Source: DATHSN01 sp035464115 (GTDB lineage: Bacteria > Actinomycetota > Acidimicrobiia > Acidimicrobiales > SKKL01). Taken from it: DNA of 17,497 nt. The DNA is taken from positions 1-17,497 of the forward strand of contig DATHSN010000255.1 of assembly GCA_035464115.1 (NCBI GenBank). The letters are read 5' to 3'. This document shows, piece after piece, positions 6,055-13,225 of the stretch; position 1 is the first letter of the stretch, and each line of letters begins with the position of its first letter. Both the position numbers and the translations under genes were made by a program. The notes under the pieces were generated by a model. It made no database searches. It was not told where the DNA came from and saw nothing but the letters and a program-made list of their open reading frames with translations.

Positions 6055-6138
6055 GTGCTGACCACGGTCCTGCCGGACCGCCGTGCTGACCACGGTCCTG
6101 CCGGACCGCCGTGCGGACCACGGTCCTACCGGACCGCC
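6055..6138. repeat. Three tandem 28-bp units, each carrying a hairpin
   Basis: The units lie at 6055-6082, 6083-6110 and 6111-6138. The first two are identical over all 28 bases; the third differs at two positions (T to G at 6115, G to A at 6128). Each unit contains CGGTCC, a four-base loop and GGACCG, i.e. a perfect 6-bp stem (6065-6080, 6093-6108, 6121-6136) with further CAC/GTG pairing possible across a bulge. The first five bases of a fourth unit (6139-6143) run into the rpmB stop codon. The block is therefore the immediate 3' untranslated region of rpmB. Confidence 0.9.
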
Positions 6139-6141
6139 GTG

Positions 6142-6336
6142 CTAGCGGACGGCCTTGGTGACCTTGCCGGCCTTCAGGCACCCGGTGCACACGTCGACGC
6201 GACGCGGGCTGCCGTTGACCATGGCGCGGACGCGCTGGATGTTGGGGTTCCACCGCCGCTTGGTGCGACGATGCGAGTGGCTGAGCTGCATGCCGAACGA
6301 CGGCTTCTTGCCACAGACCGAGCAGACCGCGGCCAT
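6142..6336 (-). CDS. rpmB: 50S ribosomal protein L28
   Basis: A 64-residue large-subunit ribosomal protein. The start MAAVCSVCGKKPSFGMQLSHSH and the RRWNPNIQRVR segment (28-37) are diagnostic for L28. It carries C5 and C8 plus C50 and C53, so it is the zinc-binding (C+) form. ATG at 6336 has GAGGTG (minus strand, 6341-6346) four bases upstream. It is transcribed divergently from the fakA-like gene, the same relative arrangement as rpmB and yloV in Bacillus, except that no yloU (Asp23-family) gene lies between them here. Immediately past its stop are three tandem hairpin repeats. Confidence 0.97.
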   Translation of the reverse strand: MAAVCSVCGKKPSFGMQLSHSHRRTKRRWNPNIQRVRAMVNGSPRRVDVCTGCLKAGKVTKAVR

Positions 6337-6375
6337 GGGGCACCTCACGGGGGACGAAGAGATCAGGACCGGGAG

Positions 6376-6381
6376 AGGCTA
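6376..6381 (-). promoter_or_regulatory. rpmB -10 element (TAGCCT)
   Basis: The minus strand reads TAGCCT 39 bases before the rpmB ATG, predicting a leader of about 32 bases that includes GAGGTG. The same hexamer serves the divergent gene on the plus strand at 6438-6443, 56 bases away. No recognisable -35 was found. Confidence 0.5.
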
Positions 6382-6437
6382 GCACCGACGCGGGGCGGAC
6401 CCACCGGCGGGTTCCGGGTGGACCGCCGGCCGGCCGG

Positions 6438-6443
6438 TAGCCT
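6438..6443 (+). promoter_or_regulatory. fakA-like gene -10 element (TAGCCT), leaderless transcript
   Basis: TAGCCT ends eight bases before the A of the ATG at 6452, so transcription would start at or within two bases of the start codon. No Shine-Dalgarno sequence is present between them, as expected for a leaderless message. The -35 region is not recognisable. Confidence 0.55.
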
Positions 6444-6451
6444 CGCGCCCC

Positions 6452-8119
6452 ATGACCGTCCTCGAGCGGCTCGACGCCGACGCGCTGCGCCGCAGCGTGG
6501 CCGGGTTCCGCGACGCCCTGCGCGCCCACCAGGCCATGATCAACCGCCTCAACGTCTACCCCGTGCCCGACGGCGACACGGGCACGAACATGGCGCTCAC
6601 CCTCGAGTCGGTGGTCGCCGAGCTCGACGGCGTCGGGGTCGACGACGACGCCGGACCGATGGCAGCCGTGTGCCGGGCCATCAGCCACGGCTCGCTCATG
6701 GGGGCCCGCGGCAACTCCGGCGTCATCTTGTCGCAGGTGCTGCGGGGGTTCACCGAGGTGGTGCGCGACCGGCCCCACGTCGACGCCGGCTCGATCGCCG
6801 CGGCGCTCGTCGCCGCCGCCAGCTCCGCCTACGGCGCGGTCATGCGGCCGGTCGAGGGCACCATCCTCACCGTCGTGCGCGAGGCCTCGGCCGCCGCCGC
6901 CCACGCCGCCGAGTCGGGCGCCGACCTCGTCACCACCCTCGAAGCCGCCCGCCAGCGCGGCGGTGAGGCCCTCGAGCGCACCCCCGACCTGCTCCCCGTG
7001 CTCCGCGAGGCGGGCGTGGTCGACGCCGGCGGCACCGGGTTCCTGCTCTTCCTCGACGCCCTGTTGCACGTGGCCGACGGCCGACCGATCCCCGAGCCCA
7101 CCGCCGACGAGGGCATCGTCGGCGGGCACCCCCACCTGGTGGTGCCGAGCTCACCGCACGACGAGGTGGGAGGCGACGATCTGCGCTACGAGGTCATGTA
7201 CTTCCTCGAGGCCCCCGACGAGACGATCCCCGCCTTCAAGGACGTCTGGGCCGGCATCGGCGACTCCATCGTGGTGGTGGGCGGCGACGGCCTGTGGAAC
7301 TGCCACATCCACACCGACGACATCGGCGCCGCCATCGAGGCCGCCATCGACTGCGGGCGGCCCCGGCAGATCCGCGTCACCGACCTGGCCGAGCAGGTGG
7401 AGGAGGAGCGCTGGGTGCGGGAGGGCGCCGCCTCGGCCGAGCCCGAGGCCCCGGCGCAGCCGGTCGAGTGCGCGGTGGTGGCCGTCGCCACCGGATCGGG
7501 TGTGCGGCGCATCTTCCACTCGCTCGGGGTGCACCACATCGTGGCGGGCGGCCAGTCGATGAACCCGTCCACCGCGCAGCTGCTCGAGGCGGTCGAGGCC
7601 GCGCCGGCCCGCCACGTGATCATCCTGCCCAACAACAAGAACATCATCCCGGTGGCCCTGCAGGTCGACAGCCAGACCGACAAGACCGTCCGGGTCGTGC
7701 CCTCGCGCGGGATCGCCGAGGGGTTCGCCTCGTTGCTCGCCTACGACCCGGGCGCCCGCGCCGACGACAACCACGACGCCATGGCGTCGGCCGCGGCCGC
7801 CGTCACCGCCGGCGAGGTCACCCAGGCGGTACGCGACTCGAGCTGCGACATCGGGCCGATCTCGGCGGGCGACTGGCTCGGCATCGACCGCGACGCGATC
7901 CGCGCGGTCGAGCCCGACCTGGGCGACGCCCTGGTGGGCCTGCTCGACCACCTGGTGGGCGACGACCACGAGATCGTCACCATCATCGAGGGCGAGGGCG
8001 CGTCGGCCGCGGTCACGCGGCGGGCCACCGAGTGGCTGGCCGACCACCGCCCCGGCGTGGAGACCGAGGTGCACAGCGGCGGCCAGCCCCTCTACCCCTA
8101 CCTGCTCGGCGTCGAGTGA
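6452..8119 (+). CDS. FakA/YloV-like kinase (DAK phosphatase-domain protein)
   Basis: A 555-residue protein of the YloV/FakA family. In staphylococci FakA uses ATP to phosphorylate fatty acids held by a FakB partner, feeding acyl-phosphate to phospholipid synthesis. The N-terminal DhaL-type ATP-binding domain covers about residues 1-200, with NRLNVYPVPDGDTGTNM (31-47), whose D40 and D42 would bind metal, and MGARGNSGVILSQ (83-95). The C-terminal half carries the family's conserved NNKNIIPVALQ stretch (encoded near 7630-7665) and other regions typical of FakA. It is followed 25 bases later by recG, with plsX and acpP further along, and this lipid context fits. No fakB/degV gene is in the window. 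The message appears leaderless. The family call is firm; the fatty acid kinase activity is inferred by homology. Confidence 0.88.
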   Translation: MTVLERLDADALRRSVAGFRDALRAHQAMINRLNVYPVPDGDTGTNMALTLESVVAELDGVGVDDDAGPMAAVCRAISHGSLMGARGNSGVILSQVLRGFTEVVRDRPHVDAGSIAAALVAAASSAYGAVMRPVEGTILTVVREASAAAAHAAESGADLVTTLEAARQRGGEALERTPDLLPVLREAGVVDAGGTGFLLFLDALLHVADGRPIPEPTADEGIVGGHPHLVVPSSPHDEVGGDDLRYEVMYFLEAPDETIPAFKDVWAGIGDSIVVVGGDGLWNCHIHTDDIGAAIEAAIDCGRPRQIRVTDLAEQVEEERWVREGAASAEPEAPAQPVECAVVAVATGSGVRRIFHSLGVHHIVAGGQSMNPSTAQLLEAVEAAPARHVIILPNNKNIIPVALQVDSQTDKTVRVVPSRGIAEGFASLLAYDPGARADDNHDAMASAAAAVTAGEVTQAVRDSSCDIGPISAGDWLGIDRDAIRAVEPDLGDALVGLLDHLVGDDHEIVTIIEGEGASAAVTRRATEWLADHRPGVETEVHSGGQPLYPYLLGVE

Positions 8120-8144
8120 CCGCAGCCGGCGCCGGCACCCCCTG

Positions 8145-10271
8145 ATGGCCCGCACCCTCCGCCGGCTGGCCGACATCGCCGTCACCGAGATCTCCGGTGT
8201 CGGCGAGCGCCGCGCCCGCGCCCTCGAGCAGCTGGGCATCACCTCGGTGCTCGACCTGGTCACCCACTACCCCCGCCGCTACCTCGACCGCACCCGCGAG
8301 GCCCGACTCACCGATCTGGTCGAGGGCGACGAGGCCACCGTGCTGGTGGAGGTCCGACGGGTGTCGTCGCGCCGGACCCGGCAGGGACGGGCGTTGGTCC
8401 TCGTCGAGGTCGGCGACGGTCGCGACCGCCTCTCGCTCACGTTCTTCAACCAGGCGTGGCGCGAGCGCCAGCTGGCACCCGGCACCCAGGTCCTCGTGTT
8501 CGGCAAGGTCGAGCGCTTCCGCGGCACGCTGCAGATGACGAACCCGGTGGTCGACCTGGTGGGTGACCGCACCCGGCGCATCGTCCCCGTCTACCCGCAG
8601 TCCGACAGCGCCGGGGTCACCTCCTGGGATCTGGCCGGGTGGATCGCCGAGGCCCTGCGCCGGTCGCGGGAGTTCGCCGATCCCGTGCCCGCCGATGTGC
8701 TCGCCCGCCACGACCTGGTCGATCGCACCGCGGCGCTCACCCGGATCCACCAGCCCGAGACCATGGCCGACGCCACCGTCGCCCGGCGCCGCCTGGTGTT
8801 CGACGAGCTGTTGCGGGTGCAGCTGGCGCTCGTGCGGCGCAAGCGTCGGCTCGAGGCCGCCGGCGGGGGAGTGGCCCACCCGATCGACCGCCTCGAGCTC
8901 GTGGACCGCTTCCTCGGGGCGCTCCCGTTCCCGCTCACCGGTGCCCAGACCCGGGTCATCGACGAGATCGTCGCCGACCTCGGGCGGCCGGCGCCCATGC
9001 ACCGACTGCTGCAGGGCGACGTGGGCGCGGGCAAGACCATCGTCGCCGTCGCCACCCTGCTCGTCGCGGTGGGCGGCGGCCGGCAGGGCGCGCTGATGGC
9101 GCCGACGGCGGTGCTGGCCGAGCAGCACCACCTGGCGGTGCGCCGCCTCGTCGAGGGGCTCGAGGTCGACGACCCGGGCACCCTCACCGGGCGTCGGCCC
9201 GTCGCCGTGGGCCTGCTCACCAACCGGGTGGCAGCGGCCGAGCGGCGCCGCCTGCTCGCCGAGCTGGCCACCGGCGGGCTCGACCTCGTGGTCGGGACCC
9301 ACGCGTTGATCCAGGAGGCGGTGGAGTTCCGGGCGCTGGGCGCGGTGGTCATCGACGAGCAGCACCGGTTCGGCGTCGAGCAGCGCGCCGCGCTGCGGGC
9401 CGCCGACGCCGAGGGCCACCACCCCGACGTGCTGGTGATGACCGCCACGCCCATCCCGCGCACCGCGGCGATGACCGTCTACGGCGATCTCGACGTGTCG
9501 GTGCTCGACGAGCTGCCCCCCGGGCGGACGCCCATCGAGACCAGCTGGGTCACCCCCGGCGGCGACGACGAGGCCGAGGTGTGGGCGCGGGTGCGCGACC
9601 AGGTGGCCGAGGGGCGCCAGGCCTACGTGGTGTGCCCGCTGGTCGAGGACTCCGAGAAGCTCGAGATCGCCTCGGCGGAGGCCACCTTCGAGCGGCTCCG
9701 GGCCGACGAGCTCGCGGGCCTGCGGCTCGGACTGCTCCACGGGCGGGTGTCGGCGGCCGAGACCGAGCAGACCATGGACCTGTTCCGCCGGGGCGCGCTC
9801 GACGTGCTGGTCGCCACCACGGTCATCGAGGTGGGCGTCGACGTCCCCAACGCCACGGTGATGGTCGTGCTCGACGCCGACCGGTTCGGCATCGCCCAGC
9901 TCCACCAGCTGCGGGGTCGGGTGGGCCGGGGAGCGGCGCGGTCGTGGTGCCACCTGGTGGCCGAGGGGGCCACACCCGACGCCGTCGCCCGCCTCGAGGC
10001 GCTCGTCGCCACCACCGACGGCTTCGTGCTCGCCGAGACCGACCTCGACCTGCGGGGCGAGGGCACCCTGCTCGGCGAGCGCCAGACCGGGCGCAACGAC
10101 CTGCGCCTCGCCTCGCTGCGACGCGACCGCGAGTGGGTGGCGATCGCCCGCGCCGAGGCGGTCGCGATCGTCGACGCCGACCCCGAGCTCGCCACCCACC
10201 CGGTGCTCGCCGACGAGATCGAGCTGCTCCTCGGCGACGACGAGGCCGCCGAGTTCCTGCAGAAGTCCTGA
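8145..10271 (+). CDS. recG: ATP-dependent DNA helicase RecG
   Basis: A 708-residue superfamily 2 helicase that regresses stalled replication forks and remodels branched DNA. The N-terminal wedge (OB-fold) domain spans about residues 1-180 and includes SGVGERRARALEQLGI (17-32) and the strand-splitting region around 60-135. The helicase core follows: Walker A GDVGAGKT (291-298), the MAPTAVLAEQH region (about 318-328), the DEQH box within VIDEQHRFGVEQR (402-414), motif III MTATPIPRT (432-440), and the C-terminal lobe with TTVIEVGVDVPNAT and QLRGRVGRG. All motifs are intact. The ATG lies 25 bases after the fakA-like stop without a strong ribosome binding site, so coupling or an operon is likely. 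The recG position after yloV is conserved with Bacillus. Confidence 0.97.
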   Translation: MARTLRRLADIAVTEISGVGERRARALEQLGITSVLDLVTHYPRRYLDRTREARLTDLVEGDEATVLVEVRRVSSRRTRQGRALVLVEVGDGRDRLSLTFFNQAWRERQLAPGTQVLVFGKVERFRGTLQMTNPVVDLVGDRTRRIVPVYPQSDSAGVTSWDLAGWIAEALRRSREFADPVPADVLARHDLVDRTAALTRIHQPETMADATVARRRLVFDELLRVQLALVRRKRRLEAAGGGVAHPIDRLELVDRFLGALPFPLTGAQTRVIDEIVADLGRPAPMHRLLQGDVGAGKTIVAVATLLVAVGGGRQGALMAPTAVLAEQHHLAVRRLVEGLEVDDPGTLTGRRPVAVGLLTNRVAAAERRRLLAELATGGLDLVVGTHALIQEAVEFRALGAVVIDEQHRFGVEQRAALRAADAEGHHPDVLVMTATPIPRTAAMTVYGDLDVSVLDELPPGRTPIETSWVTPGGDDEAEVWARVRDQVAEGRQAYVVCPLVEDSEKLEIASAEATFERLRADELAGLRLGLLHGRVSAAETEQTMDLFRRGALDVLVATTVIEVGVDVPNATVMVVLDADRFGIAQLHQLRGRVGRGAARSWCHLVAEGATPDAVARLEALVATTDGFVLAETDLDLRGEGTLLGERQTGRNDLRLASLRRDREWVAIARAEAVAIVDADPELATHPVLADEIELLLGDDEAAEFLQKS

Positions 10272-10314
10272 CCCCACCGACCGCCGACCACCGCACGAGG
10301 AGACCGTCGACACC

Positions 10315-10599
10315 GTGAGCCCCGCCGAGCCCGACGACGAGTGGGTCCCCACCGGCAAGTGGGCCAGCCCGGCCATCTACGCCTCGAACTGGCGTCGGAT
10401 CCTCGTGATCGACGCCTCCCTCGGCGCGGTGGCGTTCGTGGCCGGGGTCGTGCTGATGGTGCGCTGGAACGTGGTCGGCGGGGCCTTCGTGGCCTCGCTC
10501 GGCCTCACCTACGTGGTCGCCGTGGGGCGGCGCGCCCTGCAGTGGCGGTGGCTGCGACGTCGGGCCGGCCTCGACGGGGGTCTCCCCGACGAGAGCTGA
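10315..10599 (+). CDS. Small two-helix membrane protein, unknown function
   Basis: A 94-residue protein without a recognised family. The N-terminal 28 residues are hydrophilic (ending ASNWRRIL). Two hydrophobic helices follow at about 29-48 and 52-71, then a basic stretch (GRRALQWRWLRRR, 71-83) and an acidic tail, which predicts both ends in the cytoplasm. GTG at 10315 is the in-frame start nearest to GAGGAG at 10297-10302; the 12-base spacing is long. It lies 43 bases after recG on the same strand and ends in a perfect 16-bp palindrome that overlaps its stop codon. Confidence 0.65.
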   Translation: MSPAEPDDEWVPTGKWASPAIYASNWRRILVIDASLGAVAFVAGVVLMVRWNVVGGAFVASLGLTYVVAVGRRALQWRWLRRRAGLDGGLPDES

Positions 10600-10610
10600 C
10601 CGCGGTCAGC
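10595..10610. terminator. Perfect 16-bp palindrome between convergent genes
   Basis: GCTGACCGCGGTCAGC reads the same on both strands and includes the TGA of the upstream gene (10597-10599). It lies before the convergent Zn-ribbon gene's stop at 10623, so it could terminate both transcripts. A one-mismatch copy occurs at 14430-14445 after plsX. There is no T run; it could instead be a protein-binding site. Confidence 0.5.
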
Positions 10611-10622
10611 GTTGGCGGGGGA

Positions 10623-10802
10623 TCAGATCCACCGCTCGGTGGGGTCGTCGGCGTCGTCGAGCACGAGGTCCCACCGGTCCATGCAGTCGGCGCACCGGTA
10701 GGCGACCACGTCGCCCGGCTCGAACCCCATCTCGGGGAGATGGGTGATCCGGTGGCACGTGCCGCCACAGTCGACGCACACGATCTGCTCCGGGGCCTCC
10801 AT
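10623..10802 (-). CDS. Small zinc-ribbon-like protein, unknown function
   Basis: A 59-residue cytoplasmic protein with cysteines at 9 and 12 (CVDC), 16, 37 and 40 (CADC), i.e. two CxxC knuckles 24 residues apart, a typical zinc ribbon. The rest is acidic, ending DDADDPTERWI. I do not recognise a named family. It is encoded opposite rsmD, with only 24 bases between the two start codons, and shares a pair of overlapping -10 elements with it. The ATG at 10802 follows the -10 TACCGT (10810-10815, minus strand) by seven bases with no Shine-Dalgarno, so the message is probably leaderless. Zinc ribbons of this size often bind nucleic acid or proteins, but no function can be assigned. Confidence 0.72.
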   Translation of the reverse strand: MEAPEQIVCVDCGGTCHRITHLPEMGFEPGDVVAYRCADCMDRWDLVLDDADDPTERWI

Positions 10803-10809
10803 GACGCCG

Positions 10810-10819
10810 ACGGTACCTT
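10810..10819. promoter_or_regulatory. Overlapping divergent -10 elements for the Zn-ribbon gene and rsmD
   Basis: The plus strand has TACCTT (10814-10819), seven bases before the rsmD ATG at 10827. The minus strand has TACCGT (10810-10815), seven bases before the Zn-ribbon ATG at 10802. The hexamers share the central TA within GGTACC. Both messages would be leaderless, and the two promoters cannot be occupied at once. No -35 is recognisable on either side. Confidence 0.6.
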
Positions 10820-10826
10820 CAGCACC

Positions 10827-11354
10827 ATGAGGATCGTCGCCGGGAGCGCCCGCGGTCTGCGCATCGAGGCCCCGCCCGGGCGCTCGACGCGCCCCACCAG
10901 CGACCGGGTGCGCGAGGCGGTGTTCAACGCGCTCGGCAGCCTCGACGCGGTCCGCGGCGCCCGGGTGCTCGACCTGTTCGCGGGCAGCGGCGCTCTCGGG
11001 CTCGAAGCGCTGTCCCGCGGGGCCGATCACGCCACGTTCGTCGACACCGATCCCCGCGCCCTCGACGTGGTGCGGTCCAACATCGAGCACCTGGGCGTGG
11101 CCGACCGGTCCACCGTGGTGCGCGCCGACGCCCTTGCCTTCGTGCGGACGATGGAGCCCGTCGACGTGGCGCTGTGCGATCCGCCGTACGCGTTCGATGG
11201 CTGGACGGCGCTGCTGGACGAGCTGGCGGCCGACCTGGTGGTGGCCGAGTCCGACCGCGAGCTCGATCTGCCCGACGGGTGGGACGCCACGAGGGTCCGT
11301 CGCTACGGGGGTACGTTGGTGACAGTCGCCCAGCGCCGCACCCCATCGGAGTGA
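10827..11354 (+). CDS. rsmD: 16S rRNA (guanine(966)-N2)-methyltransferase RsmD
   Basis: A 175-residue SAM-dependent enzyme that methylates the exocyclic amine of G966 in 16S rRNA on the assembling 30S subunit. MRIVAGSARGLRIEAP at the start and RPTSDRVREAVFNALGS (22-38) are the family's substrate-binding N-terminus. VLDLFAGSGALGLEALSRGA (47-66) is the SAM-binding motif I, FVDTDPRA (71-78) follows strand 2, and DPPY (118-121) is the catalytic motif IV. The C-terminus is slightly short but complete. ATG at 10827 follows a -10 by seven bases and appears leaderless. coaD starts five bases after the stop (or overlaps it by 4 bases if GTG at 11351 is used); rsmD-coaD pairing is widespread in bacteria. 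Confidence 0.95.
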   Translation: MRIVAGSARGLRIEAPPGRSTRPTSDRVREAVFNALGSLDAVRGARVLDLFAGSGALGLEALSRGADHATFVDTDPRALDVVRSNIEHLGVADRSTVVRADALAFVRTMEPVDVALCDPPYAFDGWTALLDELAADLVVAESDRELDLPDGWDATRVRRYGGTLVTVAQRRTPSE

Positions 11355-11359
11355 CCTCT

Positions 11360-11848
11360 GTGACCGTCGTGCTCTATCCCGGCTCGTTCGATCCCGTGCA
11401 CAACGGCCACCTCGAGATCGTCGAGACCGCAGCGCGCCTGTTCGACGCGGTGGTCGTCGCGGCCGTGCGCAACCCGCAGAAGGGTGAGCCGCTGTTCTCG
11501 CTCGAGGAGCGCGAGGCGATGATCACCGAGGTGTTCGCCCACCTCCCCAACGTGCGGGTCACCATGTTCTCGTCGCTCGTCGTCGACCTGGCGCGCGACC
11601 TCGGCGCCGATCTCATCGTCAAGGGCCTGCGCGCCGTCTCCGACTTCGAGAGCGAGCTGCAGATGGCCCAGATGAACCACGCCATCTCCGGGGTCGACAC
11701 CGTCTTCATCCCCTCGGCGTCGGAGCACTCGTTCCTCGCCTCGCGCCTCATCCGCGAGGTCGCCCGGTTCGGCGGCGACGTGTCGTCGATGGTGCCGCCC
11801 GCCGTGGCCGAGCGGCTGGCCCGCAAGTACGGGGCGGCACCCGCGTGA
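11360..11848 (+). CDS. coaD: Phosphopantetheine adenylyltransferase
   Basis: A 162-residue cytoplasmic enzyme, normal length, that transfers AMP from ATP to 4'-phosphopantetheine, the penultimate step of coenzyme A synthesis. YPGSFDPVHNGH (6-17) is the nucleotidyltransferase signature with HxGH at 14-17. KGLRAVSDFESELQMAQMN (88-106) is the phosphopantetheine-binding segment. The region 117-136, with SEHSFLASRLIRE, is the second ATP-binding motif (the ISSS-x-x-R equivalent). GTG at 11360 is preferred because MTVVLYPGSF matches the family N-terminus; GTG at 11351, overlapping the rsmD stop, adds three residues. The product supplies the cofactor for the acyl carrier protein encoded downstream. 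The stop overlaps the next start as GTGA. Confidence 0.96.
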   Translation: MTVVLYPGSFDPVHNGHLEIVETAARLFDAVVVAAVRNPQKGEPLFSLEEREAMITEVFAHLPNVRVTMFSSLVVDLARDLGADLIVKGLRAVSDFESELQMAQMNHAISGVDTVFIPSASEHSFLASRLIREVARFGGDVSSMVPPAVAERLARKYGAAPA

Positions 11849-12555
11849 GCGACGATCCCCGCCCGGTGCGCGCCAGCGATCACCAGCCGCCGCAGTCCGA
11901 GCAGCTGTTGCGCCGTGCCGCCGACGTCATCGCGTCGGCGCGCCCGATGCCGCTGTCGACCTCGGTCATGGTCAACCGCGACGAGGTCCTCGAGCTGCTC
12001 GAGGAGGGCATCAACCGACTGCCCGACGAGCTGCGGGCCGCCCGGTGGCTGCTGAAGGAGCGCGACGAGTACCTGGCGTCGGTGCGGCGCGAGGGCGAGG
12101 AGATCCTCGATGCGGCCCGCGCCCGGGCCGAGGCCATGGTGCAGCGCACCGAGGTGGTCAAGGCCGCCGAGCAGCGGGCCCGCCAGCTCGTCGACCAGGC
12201 CCGTGCCGACGCCCGCGCCATGCGCCACGAGGTCGAGGACTACTGCGACCAGCGCCTCGCCAGCTTCGAGATCGTGCTCGAGCGCGTCGGGCGCACCGTG
12301 AGCGAGGGGCGGGCCCGGCTGCAGGGGTCGGCCTCGGCGGCCGGCGGTCCGGGTCTCACCGGTGGTCCCGAGCCCACCGACCACGACCCCGCGGCCCCCG
12401 CCGCCGAGCAGCGCCCGGCCGCGGCGCCGCCGGTGTCCCCGCCGGCACCTGCGCCCGTCCCCGACACCGAGGTCGGCGACGCTGCCGACCGCGGCGGCGA
12501 TGCCGACCGCGACGAGCCGCGCACGGGTCCGTTGTTCGACCAGGACCTGGGATGA
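11845..12555 (+). CDS. DivIVA-like coiled-coil protein, probable SepIVA homologue
   Basis: A 236-residue cytoplasmic protein. Residues about 40-150 are a heptad-rich, Arg/Glu/Ala-dominated region (including LELLEEGINRLPDELRAARWLLKERDEYL) predicted to form a long coiled coil. The last 85 residues are a disordered Pro/Ala/Asp-rich tail ending TGPLFDQDLG. In mycobacteria the gene upstream of yceD-rnc-fpg-smc is sepIVA (Rv2927c), a DivIVA-domain septation protein of about 245 residues. Position, length and coiled-coil content agree, and that context carries much of the call. The classic DivIVA N-terminal membrane-binding motif is not evident. GTG at 11845 overlaps the coaD stop by four bases, so translation is coupled. 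A structural coiled-coil protein unrelated to SepIVA is the alternative. Confidence 0.68.
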   Translation: MSDDPRPVRASDHQPPQSEQLLRRAADVIASARPMPLSTSVMVNRDEVLELLEEGINRLPDELRAARWLLKERDEYLASVRREGEEILDAARARAEAMVQRTEVVKAAEQRARQLVDQARADARAMRHEVEDYCDQRLASFEIVLERVGRTVSEGRARLQGSASAAGGPGLTGGPEPTDHDPAAPAAEQRPAAAPPVSPPAPAPVPDTEVGDAADRGGDADRDEPRTGPLFDQDLG

Positions 12556-12589
12556 CCTCCCCGGGCGGTCCCCGGCGCCGCCGGACGTC

Positions 12590-13123
12590 GTGAGCCGCGA
12601 CCGCCAGCTGCGGATCGGCGTCACCGACCTGCTGCACCGACCCGGCACTCGCCGCGAGGTGCGCCGCTCGGTCCGCGTGGGTGGCCTCGAGGTGTCGTCG
12701 GCCGCGGTGCCCGACGACGCCGAGATCGACATCGACCTCGTCGTCGAGTCCACCGCCGATCCCGGGACCCTCACCATCACCGGCCACCTCCGGGTGCCGT
12801 GGGTGGGGCAGTGCCGACGGTGCCTCGGGGCCATCGAGGGCGACCTCGATGTCGAGGTCCTCGAGGTGGCCGCCCGCCACCCCGACGACGAGGACATCTG
12901 GGCGTTGCAGGGCGACGAGCTCGACCTGAGCGAGATGGTCCGCGAGGCGGCGCTGCTGGCCCTCCCCATCGCGCCGCTGTGCGACGAGAGCTGCCGGGGC
13001 CCGGTCCCCGACGAGTTCCCGGCCCGCCCGGCCGGCGAGGCGGCCGACGACGCCGGCCCGGCCGACGGTGGCCGGCGCGACGAGCGCTGGGCGGCCCTCG
13101 ACGACCTGCGCTTCGACGCGTAG
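12590..13123 (+). CDS. yceD: YceD/DUF177 family protein
   Basis: A 177-residue member of the YceD family, usually encoded just before rpmF as here. The family is linked to large-subunit rRNA maturation (plant and bacterial members affect 23S rRNA accumulation), but the biochemical activity is unknown. Paired cysteines C75 and C78 (CRRC) and C131 and C135 (CDESC) are the conserved putative zinc site. The acidic stretch DELDLSEMVREAALLALPIAPLC (109-131) is the family core. The C-terminal segment about 140-165 is a lineage-specific Pro/Ala/Asp linker before the final ERWAALDDLRF. GTG at 12590 starts just before the conserved region and lies 34 bases after the SepIVA-like stop; no strong Shine-Dalgarno sequence is seen. 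Confidence 0.88.
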   Translation: MSRDRQLRIGVTDLLHRPGTRREVRRSVRVGGLEVSSAAVPDDAEIDIDLVVESTADPGTLTITGHLRVPWVGQCRRCLGAIEGDLDVEVLEVAARHPDDEDIWALQGDELDLSEMVREAALLALPIAPLCDESCRGPVPDEFPARPAGEAADDAGPADGGRRDERWAALDDLRFDA

Positions 13124-13136
13124 CCCCCGCCACCGC

Positions 13137-13142
13137 TATCCT
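13137..13142 (+). promoter_or_regulatory. Possible rpmF -10 element (TATCCT)
   Basis: TATCCT lies 13 bases after the yceD stop and fits TANNNT. It predicts a transcript with a C-rich leader of about 75 bases before the rpmF ATG. It may give rpmF-plsX expression independent of the upstream genes. No clear -35 is seen. Confidence 0.45.
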
Positions 13143-13225
13143 CACCCCCTTGTGCCCGCGCCCCTGCGCGCCCGGGCCCCCGCCGTCCCCCACCGCCCCC
13201 GCGGGACCACGAGAGGTTCACCACG

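Noticed and set aside
6055..6138. A small CRISPR array
   Set aside because: The 28-bp units are directly adjacent with no unique spacers, and no cas genes are present.
8013..10376. 787-codon open frame on the minus strand opposite recG
   Set aside because: It is a GC-rich shadow: low-complexity Gly/Arg/His/Val translation, no motif, and it covers an intact recG with all helicase motifs on the plus strand.
11312..11317. TACGTT as a coaD promoter within the rsmD 3' end
   Set aside because: It lies 42 bases before the start with no -35, and coaD is tightly coupled to rsmD, so a separate promoter is not needed.
13152..13225. A leaderless leader-peptide gene starting at GTG 13152, nine bases after TATCCT
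   Set aside because: The frame runs into rpmF in the wrong frame, giving Pro/Arg-rich shadow sequence with no stop until 13938-13940; the spacing is probably chance.
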